Shown here: in pieces, positions 52,458 to 61,695 of the stretch
Layout of the letters: each line of letters begins with the position of its first letter
Position numbering within the stretch: position 1 is the stretch's first letter
Source: Oceanobacillus oncorhynchi
GTDB lineage: Bacteria; Bacillota; Bacilli; Bacillales; Amphibacillaceae
Direction of reading: 5' to 3'
DNA length: 64,000 bases
Assembly: GCF_000821065.1 (NCBI RefSeq)
Contig: NZ_CDGG01000001.1
Location: 3,906,001 to 3,970,000, forward strand
Translations under genes and position numbers: made by a program
The notes under the pieces: generated by a model
The model's input: only the letters and a program-made list of their open reading frames with translations
Told to the model about the DNA's origin: nothing
Databases searched by the model: none

Positions 52458-53816
52458 ATGTCAAAAAGAATGCTTTATGTTCTTCTTGCAGCGGTATTCG
52501 CAATCGCTTTAACTGCTTGCGGCTCTAGTGATGAAGATGACGCAGCAGAAGCGGAAGAACAAGAAACAAATCAAGAAGAAAACGAAACAGAAGAAGACTC
52601 AGAGGAAAAAGCTGAGGAACCAGAACAAATGGAAGAAGAAGTAGAAAATGAAGATGCTTCTTCCGATGAAGCAGATGCAGAACAAGAAGCCGAAGAAGAT
52701 GCTGATGAGGAAGAACAGGCTCAAGCAGAATCTTCTAATGCAGATTTTGATGCATTAATTACTGCAATGGAAGAGGAAACAGAAGGTACTGCTACGCTTC
52801 TTTATGAGAACGATGAGTCTCAATCTCATGAAATGGAAGGCTTAACTGTAACACTGGATGCATACCAATTAGTAGAATTAGAAGATTTTCATACCAATTT
52901 CAGTATTCCTTTTAATGACGAAACAGATGGCGGCGTTATTTTAGCTCAATATACGGTAGAAAATGATTCTGATCAGGATTTACATTACATGCCTTCATTA
53001 GATTTAGATTTTGTTGGAGCAACAAAATTCTATACAAATTATCGGGAGCTTCTCCCTTTAGATGAGCAATTATCAAGTATGCTAAACCCCGATAATGAAT
53101 ACTTAGTGGAAGCTGGAGATGAAGTGACCGGCTATTACGCTTATCCTTTTGGATCAGAAGATTTAGGAGCAATATTGGCAGAAGGAAATGTTATTTTGGA
53201 TGTTCCTACGCCAACTACAGAGTATAATGAATATTCTTCCAGTATTGGTTCTGGTACCGAGTTTAGCCTTCCTTTAGATGGTGACAGTGCTGAAAAAAAT
53301 GCGGAAACAGAGAGCCAAGGTTTTTATCAGGATGCACTGAGTGCTGAAAATATGGGCGATAAAGAAATGATTGAACAAGAAGATGGCATTGGGGAGAGCG
53401 ACGAATTAGGAGACGTAACAATTACATTAGATGGTTATCAATTTGTTGATTTTACTCCAAATGCCGAAGAAGCAGCTCGTTATGAGGATCCTGATAACAT
53501 CGTAGTTGCTACGATAAGATTTGAAATTGATAACCAGGGTGATGAAGAAATTGGCTTAAGCTCTCTTTCTTCAAGGCTCACAGTAAATGATGGATCTCAA
53601 TATCTTTTAAGTGAAGGAATGTTTCATCCTTATGACAATAGTAGTAGTATCGCATCTGGTGAAGAAGGAGAATTGCTGCAAACTTTCCTGTTAGACAAAG
53701 AAATGTATGAAAAAATTTGGAAAGATAAAAGTATGGAAATTGAAATTGGCCCGATGAGAAATATGGATGCTGAAGATATTTCCAAAGGACATGAAGTAGA
53801 GTTTAATTTAAAATAA
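52458..53816 (+). CDS. Lipoprotein with Glu-rich linker and two DUF5068-like domains
   Basis: A 452-residue lipoprotein. The signal peptide ends in the lipobox LTAC with Cys21 as the lipidated residue. Residues 24-95 are an acidic linker of mostly Glu, Asp, Ala and Gln. Two related regions follow: EGLTVTLDAYQLVELEDF (near 133) and DVTITLDGYQFVDFTPN (near 320), each leading into a VxVxN-type beta-sandwich (AQYTVENDSDQD; ATIRFEIDNQGDEE). I match this to DUF5068-type lipoproteins with moderate certainty. Function is unknown. It has its own terminator. Confidence 0.8.
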   Translation: MSKRMLYVLLAAVFAIALTACGSSDEDDAAEAEEQETNQEENETEEDSEEKAEEPEQMEEEVENEDASSDEADAEQEAEEDADEEEQAQAESSNADFDALITAMEEETEGTATLLYENDESQSHEMEGLTVTLDAYQLVELEDFHTNFSIPFNDETDGGVILAQYTVENDSDQDLHYMPSLDLDFVGATKFYTNYRELLPLDEQLSSMLNPDNEYLVEAGDEVTGYYAYPFGSEDLGAILAEGNVILDVPTPTTEYNEYSSSIGSGTEFSLPLDGDSAEKNAETESQGFYQDALSAENMGDKEMIEQEDGIGESDELGDVTITLDGYQFVDFTPNAEEAARYEDPDNIVVATIRFEIDNQGDEEIGLSSLSSRLTVNDGSQYLLSEGMFHPYDNSSSIASGEEGELLQTFLLDKEMYEKIWKDKSMEIEIGPMRNMDAEDISKGHEVEFNLK

Positions 53817-53820
53817 GTAT

Positions 53821-53858
53821 AAAAAAGCTAATGGTGCAATTTGAACCATTAGCTTTTT
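53821..53858. terminator. Terminator between lipoprotein and SDR genes
   Basis: Perfect arms AAAAGCTAATGGT and ACCATTAGCTTTT around a 9-nt loop, with T5. Serves converging genes. Confidence 0.88.
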
Positions 53859-53879
53859 CCAATGAAAAAGGTTAGTGCA

Positions 53880-54680
53880 TTAACGCATCACAGCCCCGCC
53901 CGAAATTTTCACCGACTCCCCTACAATATTTCGCGCAGCATCCGTCAGCAGGTACGCAATCGTATTGCCCACCTCATCCGGAGCTGTTATTTTTTGAGAA
54001 GGCAACGAATCCTCTGCTGCTTTTCTTACCTGTTCATAGGATTGATTCGTATTTTCCGCTTTTGCTTCAAATAAACCTTGTACCATTTCTGTATCAACAA
54101 AACCGGGACAAACTGCGTTGACACGAATATTATATGCAATTGCTTCCAAAGCCATAGACTGTGTCCAGCCGATCATCGCAAATTTAGAAGAAGCATAAGC
54201 ACTATTTCCATATGTCCCCCGCAAACCGGATAAAGACGCCACGTTGACGATATTCCCCTGCTGCTTCTCTTGCATCTCCTGATAAATTTCTTTGGTCAGA
54301 CTGAATGCAGATAAATAATTTACAGTAAGCATGGCTTGTATATCCGCTTCTTCCAGCTGATTCACCGTCTTGTTTCCCGCAATTCCAGCGGCATTGACTA
54401 AATCAGAGATAAATCCCAATGCGTCCCGTGCGTTGCTGACCAATTGCGTTCTTTCCGCTTCCTCTGTTATATCTGCCTGCTGCACAAATAGCTTCGAAGC
54501 ATCAGTAAGACCTTCCAGCTCCTGTCTAAGTTCTGCAAGCTTATCGGCATTCCGTCCGGTTATGGTGACCTTAGCCCCCATCTGTGCGACAATCTTCGCT
54601 GTTTCTCTTCCTATTCCGCCAGTTGCGCCGGTTATTAATACATGTCTTCCTTCTAATGCATCTTTTGAAAATATGGCCAT
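53880..54680 (-). CDS. Short-chain dehydrogenase/reductase
   Basis: A 266-residue classical SDR. The cofactor motif TGATGGIG lies near residue 18, NAAGIAG near 95, the catalytic Ser in VNVASLSG and YASSK near 160. TGRNADK after the second strand suggests NADP preference. It resembles FabG and 3-hydroxybutyrate dehydrogenase-type proteins; the substrate is not known. The ATG at 54680 follows GGAAGGGG by 8 nt; the upstream in-frame TTG is rejected. Single-gene unit. Confidence 0.9.
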   Translation of the reverse strand: MAIFSKDALEGRHVLITGATGGIGRETAKIVAQMGAKVTITGRNADKLAELRQELEGLTDASKLFVQQADITEEAERTQLVSNARDALGFISDLVNAAGIAGNKTVNQLEEADIQAMLTVNYLSAFSLTKEIYQEMQEKQQGNIVNVASLSGLRGTYGNSAYASSKFAMIGWTQSMALEAIAYNIRVNAVCPGFVDTEMVQGLFEAKAENTNQSYEQVRKAAEDSLPSQKITAPDEVGNTIAYLLTDAARNIVGESVKISGGAVMR

Positions 54681-54913
54681 GGTGTATTCCCCTTCCAATT
54701 CATTACTTTGATATGATTATCCTCCAATTATAGCATGATTGTTCTTTTCTAATTAAACGTTGTTGTCGCGTATACAATACCCCCCCTTACCTTTCCCCCT
54801 ATATTTATTAATCCAACTATAGATTGTCATGAAGTGCCTTATTTTTCAAATTATTATGTCGATAAACAGGCATAAAACATTGACAAAATACCTGGATTGG
54901 GTTAAATTACTAA

Positions 54914-54954
54914 AGGCGAATGTTTTTAATATCCAATACAAAATTTATTCGTGT
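54914..54954 (+). promoter_or_regulatory. Possible PurR binding site of guaC
   Basis: Two inverted CGAA boxes, GGCGAATGTTT (CGAA at 54917-54920) and ATTTATTCGTGTTT (TTCG at 54948-54951), lie 27 nt apart. B. subtilis PurR binds inverted PurBoxes with a CGAA core and similar spacing, and guaC is a known PurR target. The flanking bases match only partly. Confidence 0.35.
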
Positions 54955-54969
54955 TTAGGAGTGTTTTAA

Positions 54970-55953
54970 ATGGAAAATGTTTTTGATTATGAAGATATCC
55001 AATTAGTTCCCGCAAAATGTGTAGTAAATAGCCGGTCAGAATGTGACACCTCCATTGAGTTTGGCGGAAGAAGCTTTAAATTACCGGTCGTTCCTGCAAA
55101 TATGCAGACGATTATTGATGAAAATATTGCAACTTATTTAGCTAAAAATAATTATTTCTATATTATGCACCGTTTCGAGCCTGAGAAACGTATTGATTTT
55201 ATAAAAACAATGCGAGAACAAGATTTATTCGCTTCAATCAGTGTCGGAGTGAAGGATGACGAGTATGCTTTTGTGGAATCACTTGCTGAAAATAACTTAG
55301 TTCCAGAATATATTACCATTGATATTGCACACGGTCATTCAGAACCTGTTATCCGTATGATCAAGCATATTAAAAAACATTTACCAGACAGCTTTTTAAT
55401 TGCTGGTAATGTTGGTACTCCTGAAGCTGTACGTGAGCTGGAGCATGCCGGCGCGGACGCTACAAAAGTAGGAATCGGGCCTGGTAAAGTATGTATTACT
55501 AAAATCAAAACTGGTTTTGGAACGGGCGGCTGGCAGCTGGCAGCACTGCGCTGGTGTGCAAAAGCTGCAAGTAAACCAATTATTGCAGACGGCGGAATCC
55601 GTACACATGGCGATATTGCGAAATCTGTACGTTTTGGTGCATCCATGGTCATGATTGGTTCTTTATTTGCCGGTCACGAAGAATCTCCTGGAGATACCAT
55701 TGAAAAAGATGGCAAGAAGCTGAAGGAATACTTCGGTTCTGCATCAGAGTTCCAAAAGGGAGAAAAGAAAAACGTAGAGGGCAAAAAAATGTACGTAGAG
55801 CATAAAGGTGCCCTTCAGGATACATTGACAGAAATGGAACAGGATCTTCAATCCTCTATTTCTTACGCCGGCGGCAGACAGTTAGATGCTATCCGCACAG
55901 TGGATTATGTGGTTGTGAAAAACTCTATCTTTAACGGCGATAAGGTATTCTAA
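54970..55953 (+). CDS. guaC: GMP reductase
   Basis: NADPH-dependent conversion of GMP to IMP in purine salvage. The 327-residue protein is the IMPDH/GMPR-type barrel without CBS domains, matching the Firmicute GuaC type. Visible are [11 protein letters not shown] at the N-terminus, DIAHGHS, the catalytic Cys loop [15 protein letters not shown] (near 175) and [14 protein letters not shown]. Start ATG follows AGGAGTG. Own terminator downstream. Confidence 0.96.
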   Translation: MENVFDYEDIQLVPAKCVVNSRSECDTSIEFGGRSFKLPVVPANMQTIIDENIATYLAKNNYFYIMHRFEPEKRIDFIKTMREQDLFASISVGVKDDEYAFVESLAENNLVPEYITIDIAHGHSEPVIRMIKHIKKHLPDSFLIAGNVGTPEAVRELEHAGADATKVGIGPGKVCITKIKTGFGTGGWQLAALRWCAKAASKPIIADGGIRTHGDIAKSVRFGASMVMIGSLFAGHEESPGDTIEKDGKKLKEYFGSASEFQKGEKKNVEGKKMYVEHKGALQDTLTEMEQDLQSSISYAGGRQLDAIRTVDYVVVKNSIFNGDKVF

Positions 55954-55963
55954 ATAGCATTTA

Positions 55964-56012
55964 AAAAAGCTTATGTCAGGAAAGGGACAAGCCCTTCTGA
56001 CATAAGCTTTTT
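55964..56012. terminator. Terminator between guaC and aarF-like genes
   Basis: Arms AAAAAGCTTATGTCAG (55964-55979) and CTGACATAAGCTTTTT (55997-56012) with an inner GAAGGG/CCCTTC stem. Confidence 0.92.
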
Positions 56013-56024
56013 CTCTGTTTAAAG

Positions 56025-57704
56025 CTAAAACCTTCCTGACCTGAATATCGCAAAGATAAGCCATATAAACATCAGTACAGCAACAACAAAGCCAATTTCG
56101 ATAACTGGCAGACTCCAAAAATAAGAAACCTCTCCCGCGATTGCTGAACCGACAATTAATCCAACCATAATAATACTGAACGATAACAGGACGATACTGA
56201 ACGATAAACGGTTACTGATTCTGTCCAGCTTCTTAAGAATCATATCCACTCTGGAAACGGATATTTCCAAGGGCACCTTACCCTTCCGAATCAGCTTATA
56301 GACCGCATTAACATGCTCCGGTAAATCTAAAATAATATCCTTATAATCATCAACCTGCTCGTAAACTTCCTCTGCCATTTTTTTAGGTCGATATTTCTCT
56401 TTAATCAGCCTCTTTCCAAAAGGCTGCGCTATTTTAACAATACTGATATCCGGGTCTAATCTTTCTACGGTCCCTTCCAGGGTAACCAGCGTTTTCCCGA
56501 CTAAAGATAAATCTGCGGGAATACGAATTTGATGCCTGGAAGCAACGCTGAATAAATCATTCACCGCTTCTCCCAGACTAACCTGGCTAAATGGAACATC
56601 ATAATATTTATCCCGCAGCTCTTCAATATCTGCACGCATCATATCATCATTGACCTCATCAGGAACCACACCCATTCGATAGATAGCCTTCACGATAGCA
56701 TGCGTATTTTGACGGGCCAGCGCAATAATCATATCCGTCAGATGCTCCTTCATTAACGGTGTGAGCCGGCCGACCATTCCAAAATCCATAAATAACAGCT
56801 GATGACCAGGGAGTATCATCACATTACCCGGGTGCGGGTCTGCATGAAAAAAACCATCTAATAATATTTGTTCAAATAAATTATGAATTAATTTTTCTGC
56901 AATTACCTTGGGCTGATAGCCTTCCCGGATAAGCTGCACATTCTCATCTAACTTTATCCCTTTGACAAATTCCATTGTCAGCACACGTTCGGTTGTATAT
57001 TTCCAATACACATCAGGGACTTTCACGCCTTCTTTATCATTTTTGAAATTCATCGCAATTTTATGCGCGTTCCGTCCTTCCAAAGTGTAATCTAATTCGG
57101 CCAGGATGGATGCTTTAAATTCTTCAATGATTTCGGTGATTTTATATTGATAAGCCCACTCTAAACGTGTTTCTGCAAGGGTGGCAAAATTCATTAAAAT
57201 CTCTAAATCCGTATGAATTTTCTTTTCAATATTCGGGCGCTGTACCTTCACAGCTACTTCTTCCCCGCTCTGCAAAATAGCATAATGAACCTGTCCGATG
57301 GAGGCGGCGGCGATAGGCTCTTTGTTAAACTCTTTAAATATATCATGAATCGGCTCTCCCAATTCCCTCTCGATAATTTCCTGAATTTCGGTATAGGAGA
57401 CTTTCCCGACCTGATCCTGCAGCTTCTCCAGCTCTTTAATAATACCTTGGGGAATCAAATCACTTCTTGTGCTTGCGATTTGTCCAAGCTTCACAAAGGT
57501 CGGACCTAATTCTTCCAGGAAAAGCCGAATTCGCTCTCCTGTTGTTTTTCTATGTATTTCCTTCTTCCCTTTAAGAACTCTTTCCGGCAAAGAAACAACC
57601 TTTTGCAATCCCAATTCCTTTACAATATACCCAAAGCCATTACGGGAAAATGCAACAAGTATTTCTCGATAACGTTGTATATGACGAATACGTTTATTAA
57701 GAAT
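56025..57704 (-). CDS. AarF/UbiB-family protein kinase-like membrane protein, apparent ATT start
   Basis: ABC1/UbiB-family ATPase-kinase, generally linked to quinone or isoprenoid lipid handling. From the ATT at 57704 it has 559 residues. The N-terminus LNKRIRHIQRYREILVAFSR matches the normal family start. Then come ELGPTFVKLGQ, the Ala-rich loop AAASIGQVH, the catalytic HADPHPGN and DFG in MDFGMVG. Two C-terminal helices (about 498-520 and 527-550) anchor it. A strong AAAGGAGG lies 8 nt before ATT. An in-frame stop lies just upstream, and no ATG, GTG or TTG follows until a TTG 30 codons later without a ribosome site. Confidence 0.9.
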   Translation of the reverse strand: MLNKRIRHIQRYREILVAFSRNGFGYIVKELGLQKVVSLPERVLKGKKEIHRKTTGERIRLFLEELGPTFVKLGQIASTRSDLIPQGIIKELEKLQDQVGKVSYTEIQEIIERELGEPIHDIFKEFNKEPIAAASIGQVHYAILQSGEEVAVKVQRPNIEKKIHTDLEILMNFATLAETRLEWAYQYKITEIIEEFKASILAELDYTLEGRNAHKIAMNFKNDKEGVKVPDVYWKYTTERVLTMEFVKGIKLDENVQLIREGYQPKVIAEKLIHNLFEQILLDGFFHADPHPGNVMILPGHQLLFMDFGMVGRLTPLMKEHLTDMIIALARQNTHAIVKAIYRMGVVPDEVNDDMMRADIEELRDKYYDVPFSQVSLGEAVNDLFSVASRHQIRIPADLSLVGKTLVTLEGTVERLDPDISIVKIAQPFGKRLIKEKYRPKKMAEEVYEQVDDYKDIILDLPEHVNAVYKLIRKGKVPLEISVSRVDMILKKLDRISNRLSFSIVLLSFSIIMVGLIVGSAIAGEVSYFWSLPVIEIGFVVAVLMFIWLIFAIFRSGRF

Positions 57705-57785
57705 CGCGGTTCCCTCCTTTCCCGTTTAATTCCTATTGATAGTATACCCATTCTTATCCATCTGTTAACAGGAAATCCAGGCTAT

Positions 57786-57831
57786 TTTACAAAGAGGAAC
57801 TGTTTTCCCTATGACAGCTCCTCTTTGTAAA
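57786..57831 (-). terminator. Terminator after 57833 gene
   Basis: Perfect 13-bp arms TTTACAAAGAGGA and TCCTCTTTGTAAA with an inner CTG/CAG. Confidence 0.85.
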
Positions 57832-57832
57832 T

Positions 57833-58264
57833 TTATGCCTCGTTCTTATTTGTTAGTTTTATAATGCTTATTTTCACATATAACCCGATCAGCATACAAA
57901 TGGATGGCAATATAATAGCCAGGAAAATCAATTGTCCATTAATCAATGCTAAATAAAGATACGGCAAGGAATAAAACATAAGTGCCTCAGATACTGCCAG
58001 CGGGACCAAGGTGTACATTATCAGATTAATGATAAAAACCAGGGAAACCGTCAAACTATTTTTTAAAAGCGTTCCTTGATTTTTCAATGCAAATCCAAAT
58101 AATACATACGCGATTAAAACTCCGAAAAATACCATTTGCAGTTGATTCGTGAAAAGTACCATTAGCATGGCAAACACTGTCAGGAAAAAGTGAAAAATCA
58201 GCGCCGGCAAATTGTTTTGTAAATATGCTTTGATACCGCCGTTTTCTATGTTGTCGCTAGACAT
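57833..58264 (-). CDS. Hypothetical four-helix membrane protein downstream of ddl
   Basis: A 143-residue protein with four hydrophobic segments (about 18-37, 42-60, 68-96 and 104-133) and no recognised motif. Start ATG follows AAAGGATG by 5 nt. It lies 20 bp after ddl and before a strong terminator, so the two form an operon. A link to cell-wall synthesis is suggested only by that position. Confidence 0.7.
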   Translation of the reverse strand: MSSDNIENGGIKAYLQNNLPALIFHFFLTVFAMLMVLFTNQLQMVFFGVLIAYVLFGFALKNQGTLLKNSLTVSLVFIINLIMYTLVPLAVSEALMFYSLPYLYLALINGQLIFLAIILPSICMLIGLYVKISIIKLTNKNEA

Positions 58265-58284
58265 TCAATCATCCTTTTACGTCT

Positions 58285-59382
58285 TTAATTTTGAATAGAG
58301 CTCTTCAGCTGCTGATCTCTTTGATGTCTTTCGATTGCCAGTTCAATTAATTTCTCTATCAGTTCCCGATAGGAAACGCCGCTCTCTTCCCAAAGCTTTG
58401 GATACATACTTATCTTCGTAAATCCGGGCAATGTATTAATTTCATTAATAATAATCGTATTATCCTCTTTTAAAAATACATCTACTCTGGCTAAGCCTTC
58501 ACAATTTAAAGCCTCAAAAGCTTGAACAGCAGTCTGTTTAATTCGATCTGCCACGTCTTTGTCCAATACAGCAGGTATTTCTAAGCTTGCTCCAGATTCA
58601 TCAATATACTTCGCTTCATAAGAATAAAATTCGACGGTTGGAAGAATCTCGCCTGGTACAGAGGCAATCGGGTTTTCATTACCTAAAACCGAACACTCTA
58701 TCTCTCTTCCTGAGACAGCCTCTTCAACTAAAACTTTGTGATCATACATAAATGCATCCTGAATAGCATGGTTAAATGCTTCTTCCGTCTCCACCTTGTG
58801 TACGCCAACAGAAGAGCCTTGATTTGCCGGCTTAATAAATAATGGTGTTCCTAATTCCGCAGCAATATCCTGATAAGAGATTTGATTTTGTTTGGCTTTA
58901 CGGAAGCTGTATCCGCGGGCAACATGTAAGCCTGCATCGCTCAGCAGACGCTTGGCAATATCCTTATCCATGCTGATAGCTGAACCAAGTACAGAAGAAC
59001 CTACAAATGGAATATTGGCCATTCTCAGCATACCCTGCAGGCTTCCATCTTCACCGAGTGTGCCATGGACAATTGGAAAAATAACATCTAATTGGTCCAT
59101 GCTTACACTTGAGCCGGTCTCAATAATTTGATTCTCTTCCGCTCCAGGGACAATGGCAATTCCCTTCCCTGTTTTATTTAATGCAATCAGGCTTGGATCC
59201 TCTTCATTTATTAAATAGTGAGAACGGTCATTGACATGCCAATTCCCCTGCTTATCAATCCCCAGCAGATATACTTCATACTTATCTAAATTAATTGCGT
59301 CCACAATATTTTTGGCAGATTGCAGAGAAACCTCATGCTCTGATGATTTCCCTCCAAAAACAATACCAACTTTTTTCTTCAT
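58285..59382 (-). CDS. ddl: D-alanine--D-alanine ligase
   Basis: ATP-grasp ligase making the D-Ala-D-Ala dipeptide for peptidoglycan. The 365-residue protein has FGGKSSEHEVSLQSA at the N-terminus, KPANQGSSVGVHKV, and the metal-binding NEINTLPGFT near the end. The specificity loop reads EFYSYEAKY; the final Tyr is the form that makes D-Ala-D-Ala, while Phe there marks D-lactate ligases. The cell wall is thus expected to be of the vancomycin-sensitive type. Start ATG follows GAGGAGAGG. Confidence 0.96.
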   Translation of the reverse strand: MKKKVGIVFGGKSSEHEVSLQSAKNIVDAINLDKYEVYLLGIDKQGNWHVNDRSHYLINEEDPSLIALNKTGKGIAIVPGAEENQIIETGSSVSMDQLDVIFPIVHGTLGEDGSLQGMLRMANIPFVGSSVLGSAISMDKDIAKRLLSDAGLHVARGYSFRKAKQNQISYQDIAAELGTPLFIKPANQGSSVGVHKVETEEAFNHAIQDAFMYDHKVLVEEAVSGREIECSVLGNENPIASVPGEILPTVEFYSYEAKYIDESGASLEIPAVLDKDVADRIKQTAVQAFEALNCEGLARVDVFLKEDNTIIINEINTLPGFTKISMYPKLWEESGVSYRELIEKLIELAIERHQRDQQLKSSIQN

Positions 59383-59616
59383 TCCAATCCTCTCCTCATT
59401 GACTCTAATGACATAATTACGATTGTTCCTATATCCTATGTGTTTATATCATTATTTGTTTGACCTGTATCGCTATTTTATCATAGAGTTCATTTGGAAG
59501 GGGACTTTAATGTCAATAATTCATCCGAAGCAGTGATTCTGATTATTAAGAAATAATAAATTTTCAACTTCTCTGCCTAATCCGGGATCCTGAATGTATT
59601 AAAAAATAATTAAAGA

Positions 59617-59652
59617 AAGCTAAAAAATCTTCCCAGGCTGATTTTTTAGCTT
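59617..59652 (-). terminator. Terminator after rodA
   Basis: Perfect arms AAGCTAAAAAATC (59617-59629) and GATTTTTTAGCTT (59640-59652). Confidence 0.85.
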
Positions 59653-59657
59653 CCCCT

Positions 59658-60824
59658 TTATTCACTAATTGCTTTTTTTCGAAATAAATAATCATTGGAG
59701 GAACGAATTTGCACATTGATGACCAGCCCCATCATAATCAGATTGGTTATCAGCGAGCTTCCTCCATAACTGATAAAAGGCAAGGTAATCCCAGTAATCG
59801 GCATTAAACCAATGGTCATCGCAATATTTTGAAATACTTGAAAGGCAAGAATTCCGATGATGCCGACGCAAAGATAGACCCCGAATAGATTATCTGCTTC
59901 GAAGGCAACCTTTGTAATTCGATAAAGAAGCAGGAAATATAATAAAATCAGAATACTTGCTCCGATAAAACCATATTCTTCTCCAATTACTGTAAAAACA
60001 AAGTCTGTATGTGCTTCAGGTACATTCCCATTTTGAATCTGCATCCCCTGATTAAATCCGGCGCCGCTCAATTGTCCTGAACCGATTCCCATGATTGCCT
60101 GCTGAAGCTGATACCCATAATCAGATGCATACTCCGCCGGATTTAACCACCCATAAATACGGTCCATTTGATGTGATTGAAATAACCGGGAAAAAATATC
60201 TTCATTATAAGAATACAAAAAAATTAAACCGCCTATAGAAGCAGCTATGGTGAATAGCACCGGTAAAATAACTTTAACAGAGATACTGGAAACAATAATC
60301 ATGGAAAAAGCAATGGCTAATACAATCAAAGCAGATCCTAAATCCGGCTGTAAAAATATAAAAACAAATGGAATTAATGTTACTGCCACTACTTTCAGCG
60401 TTAATTGAATACTCTTTTTTAAGGGCAGCTTTCGATTGCCATACTTCTCTAATAAAACAGCTAAGTAGATGATAAGAAATATTTTTATAAATTCAGATGG
60501 CTGTATCTCAAAGATTCCTAAATTCAGCCAACGTTGAGAACCGTTGCGAAAAACCCCAAAAAAATGAACGCCTAATAAAAGGAACACGCCAATCGCATAC
60601 AACTTAAATGCCTGTTTTTTTAAGAGCTCATAGTCAAAGAAAATCACTGCCAGCATTATCAACGCACCAAAAAAATACCAAATACCTTGGCGAATCACAA
60701 AATAGTAAGGCTGTGATTGCGCATATTGTCCCGAACCGCTATAAATTGCAATTAAACTAATTAATAATAACAAGAACAAAATAGTGATTATACTGTAATC
60801 CAAATTGTATTTCTTCCGATTCAT
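59658..60824 (-). CDS. rodA: Peptidoglycan polymerase RodA (SEDS family)
   Basis: Membrane glycosyltransferase of the elongasome that polymerises lipid II with a class B PBP. The 388-residue protein has ten predicted helices with SEDS signatures: GSQRWLNLGIFEIQPSEF, QPDLGSALIV (Asp is catalytic in the family), AHTDFVFTVIGEEYGFIG and GLMPITGITLPFISYGGSS. The ATG at 60824 follows GAGGG by 7 nt; a TTG two codons upstream is less likely. It lies 17 bp after the XRE/DUF1232 gene on the same strand. Confidence 0.94.
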   Translation of the reverse strand: MNRKKYNLDYSIITILFLLLLISLIAIYSGSGQYAQSQPYYFVIRQGIWYFFGALIMLAVIFFDYELLKKQAFKLYAIGVFLLLGVHFFGVFRNGSQRWLNLGIFEIQPSEFIKIFLIIYLAVLLEKYGNRKLPLKKSIQLTLKVVAVTLIPFVFIFLQPDLGSALIVLAIAFSMIIVSSISVKVILPVLFTIAASIGGLIFLYSYNEDIFSRLFQSHQMDRIYGWLNPAEYASDYGYQLQQAIMGIGSGQLSGAGFNQGMQIQNGNVPEAHTDFVFTVIGEEYGFIGASILILLYFLLLYRITKVAFEADNLFGVYLCVGIIGILAFQVFQNIAMTIGLMPITGITLPFISYGGSSLITNLIMMGLVINVQIRSSNDYLFRKKAISE

Positions 60825-60841
60825 ATCCAAACCCTCATTAA

Positions 60842-61471
60842 TTACGTTTTATTAGCAAGTGCATTCATTACCACTTGAACTGCTACAGCATCATCTAAAT
60901 AACCAACAGGAAAAAGATAATCCGGAATAACATCAGCTGTACTGATGAAATAAACTAGTGCTGCACCCATTAAAATTAATTCTTTCCTTGTTCCTTTTTT
61001 ATGACAAATCCGATGAAAAAAAGTGGAAAGTTTTTTCATATAGGCCCCGCGGGCTCCTGCATCTTCTTTTTTCTGATGAAATGTATCCAGAATGAGACGG
61101 CGCCCTTCTTCCGTTTCTGCATCTTTTTCGTAACAATCCAGTTGTTTTTTTAATTTTTCCATTGAAAAAGAATCATAATGATCATCTGATTGCTCTAAAA
61201 ATTGATCTATCATTACAATAGATGTCTGTATATCATTAGTATGATTCTCTGAAGATTTGACCGGCAGTCCGGTTCTCTGAAGTAATTCATCAAAAGGAAC
61301 ATCCAGTGCTTTTGAAATTTCCACTAAATGCTGATTTGTCGGTTTACGCTTATGGTTGATAATTCGGGATATCGTCGAAACATTAATATTCGTCTGTTTA
61401 CTTAGTTCACGCATAGAAATATGTTTTTCCTTTAGCTGCTCTTTTAAGTAATCTCCTATATTTTGGCTCAT
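60842..61471 (-). CDS. XRE-type HTH protein with DUF1232 membrane domain
   Basis: A 209-residue two-domain protein. The N-terminal XRE HTH (about 5-65: MRELSKQTNINVSTISRIIN, VPFDELLQRTGL) is joined to a C-terminal DUF1232 region (KELILMGAALVYFISTADVI, PDYLFPVGYLDDAVAV). DUF1232 carries one hydrophobic segment and the conserved PDxxPxxGxxDD pattern, so this is a putative membrane-tethered DNA-binding protein. It is 17 bp before rodA and may be cotranscribed. Function unknown. Confidence 0.85.
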   Translation of the reverse strand: MSQNIGDYLKEQLKEKHISMRELSKQTNINVSTISRIINHKRKPTNQHLVEISKALDVPFDELLQRTGLPVKSSENHTNDIQTSIVMIDQFLEQSDDHYDSFSMEKLKKQLDCYEKDAETEEGRRLILDTFHQKKEDAGARGAYMKKLSTFFHRICHKKGTRKELILMGAALVYFISTADVIPDYLFPVGYLDDAVAVQVVMNALANKT

Positions 61472-61643
61472 TCGTTATACAAACCCTTCTATTTTCAGTT
61501 ATCTTTTCCTCTTAATTCTACTATACGAGGGATGTTGACAAAATGTCAAATACAGCTGCAATTGAATTAGGATAGATATATAAGCTGGATTAATTTTGAA
61601 AAAACCGCTTTCTGCCTTTCTTAAATAGCAAAGACGAATAAAA

Positions 61644-61695
61644 TAAAAAAACCCGCATCTAAATCAGGAAGTTCCTTTTTAGATACAGGTTTATT
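61644..61695 (-). terminator. Terminator at the end of lepB
   Basis: Minus-strand arms AATAAACCTGTATCTAAA and TTTAGATGCGGGTTTTTTT; the first arm includes the lepB stop codon. Confidence 0.75.
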
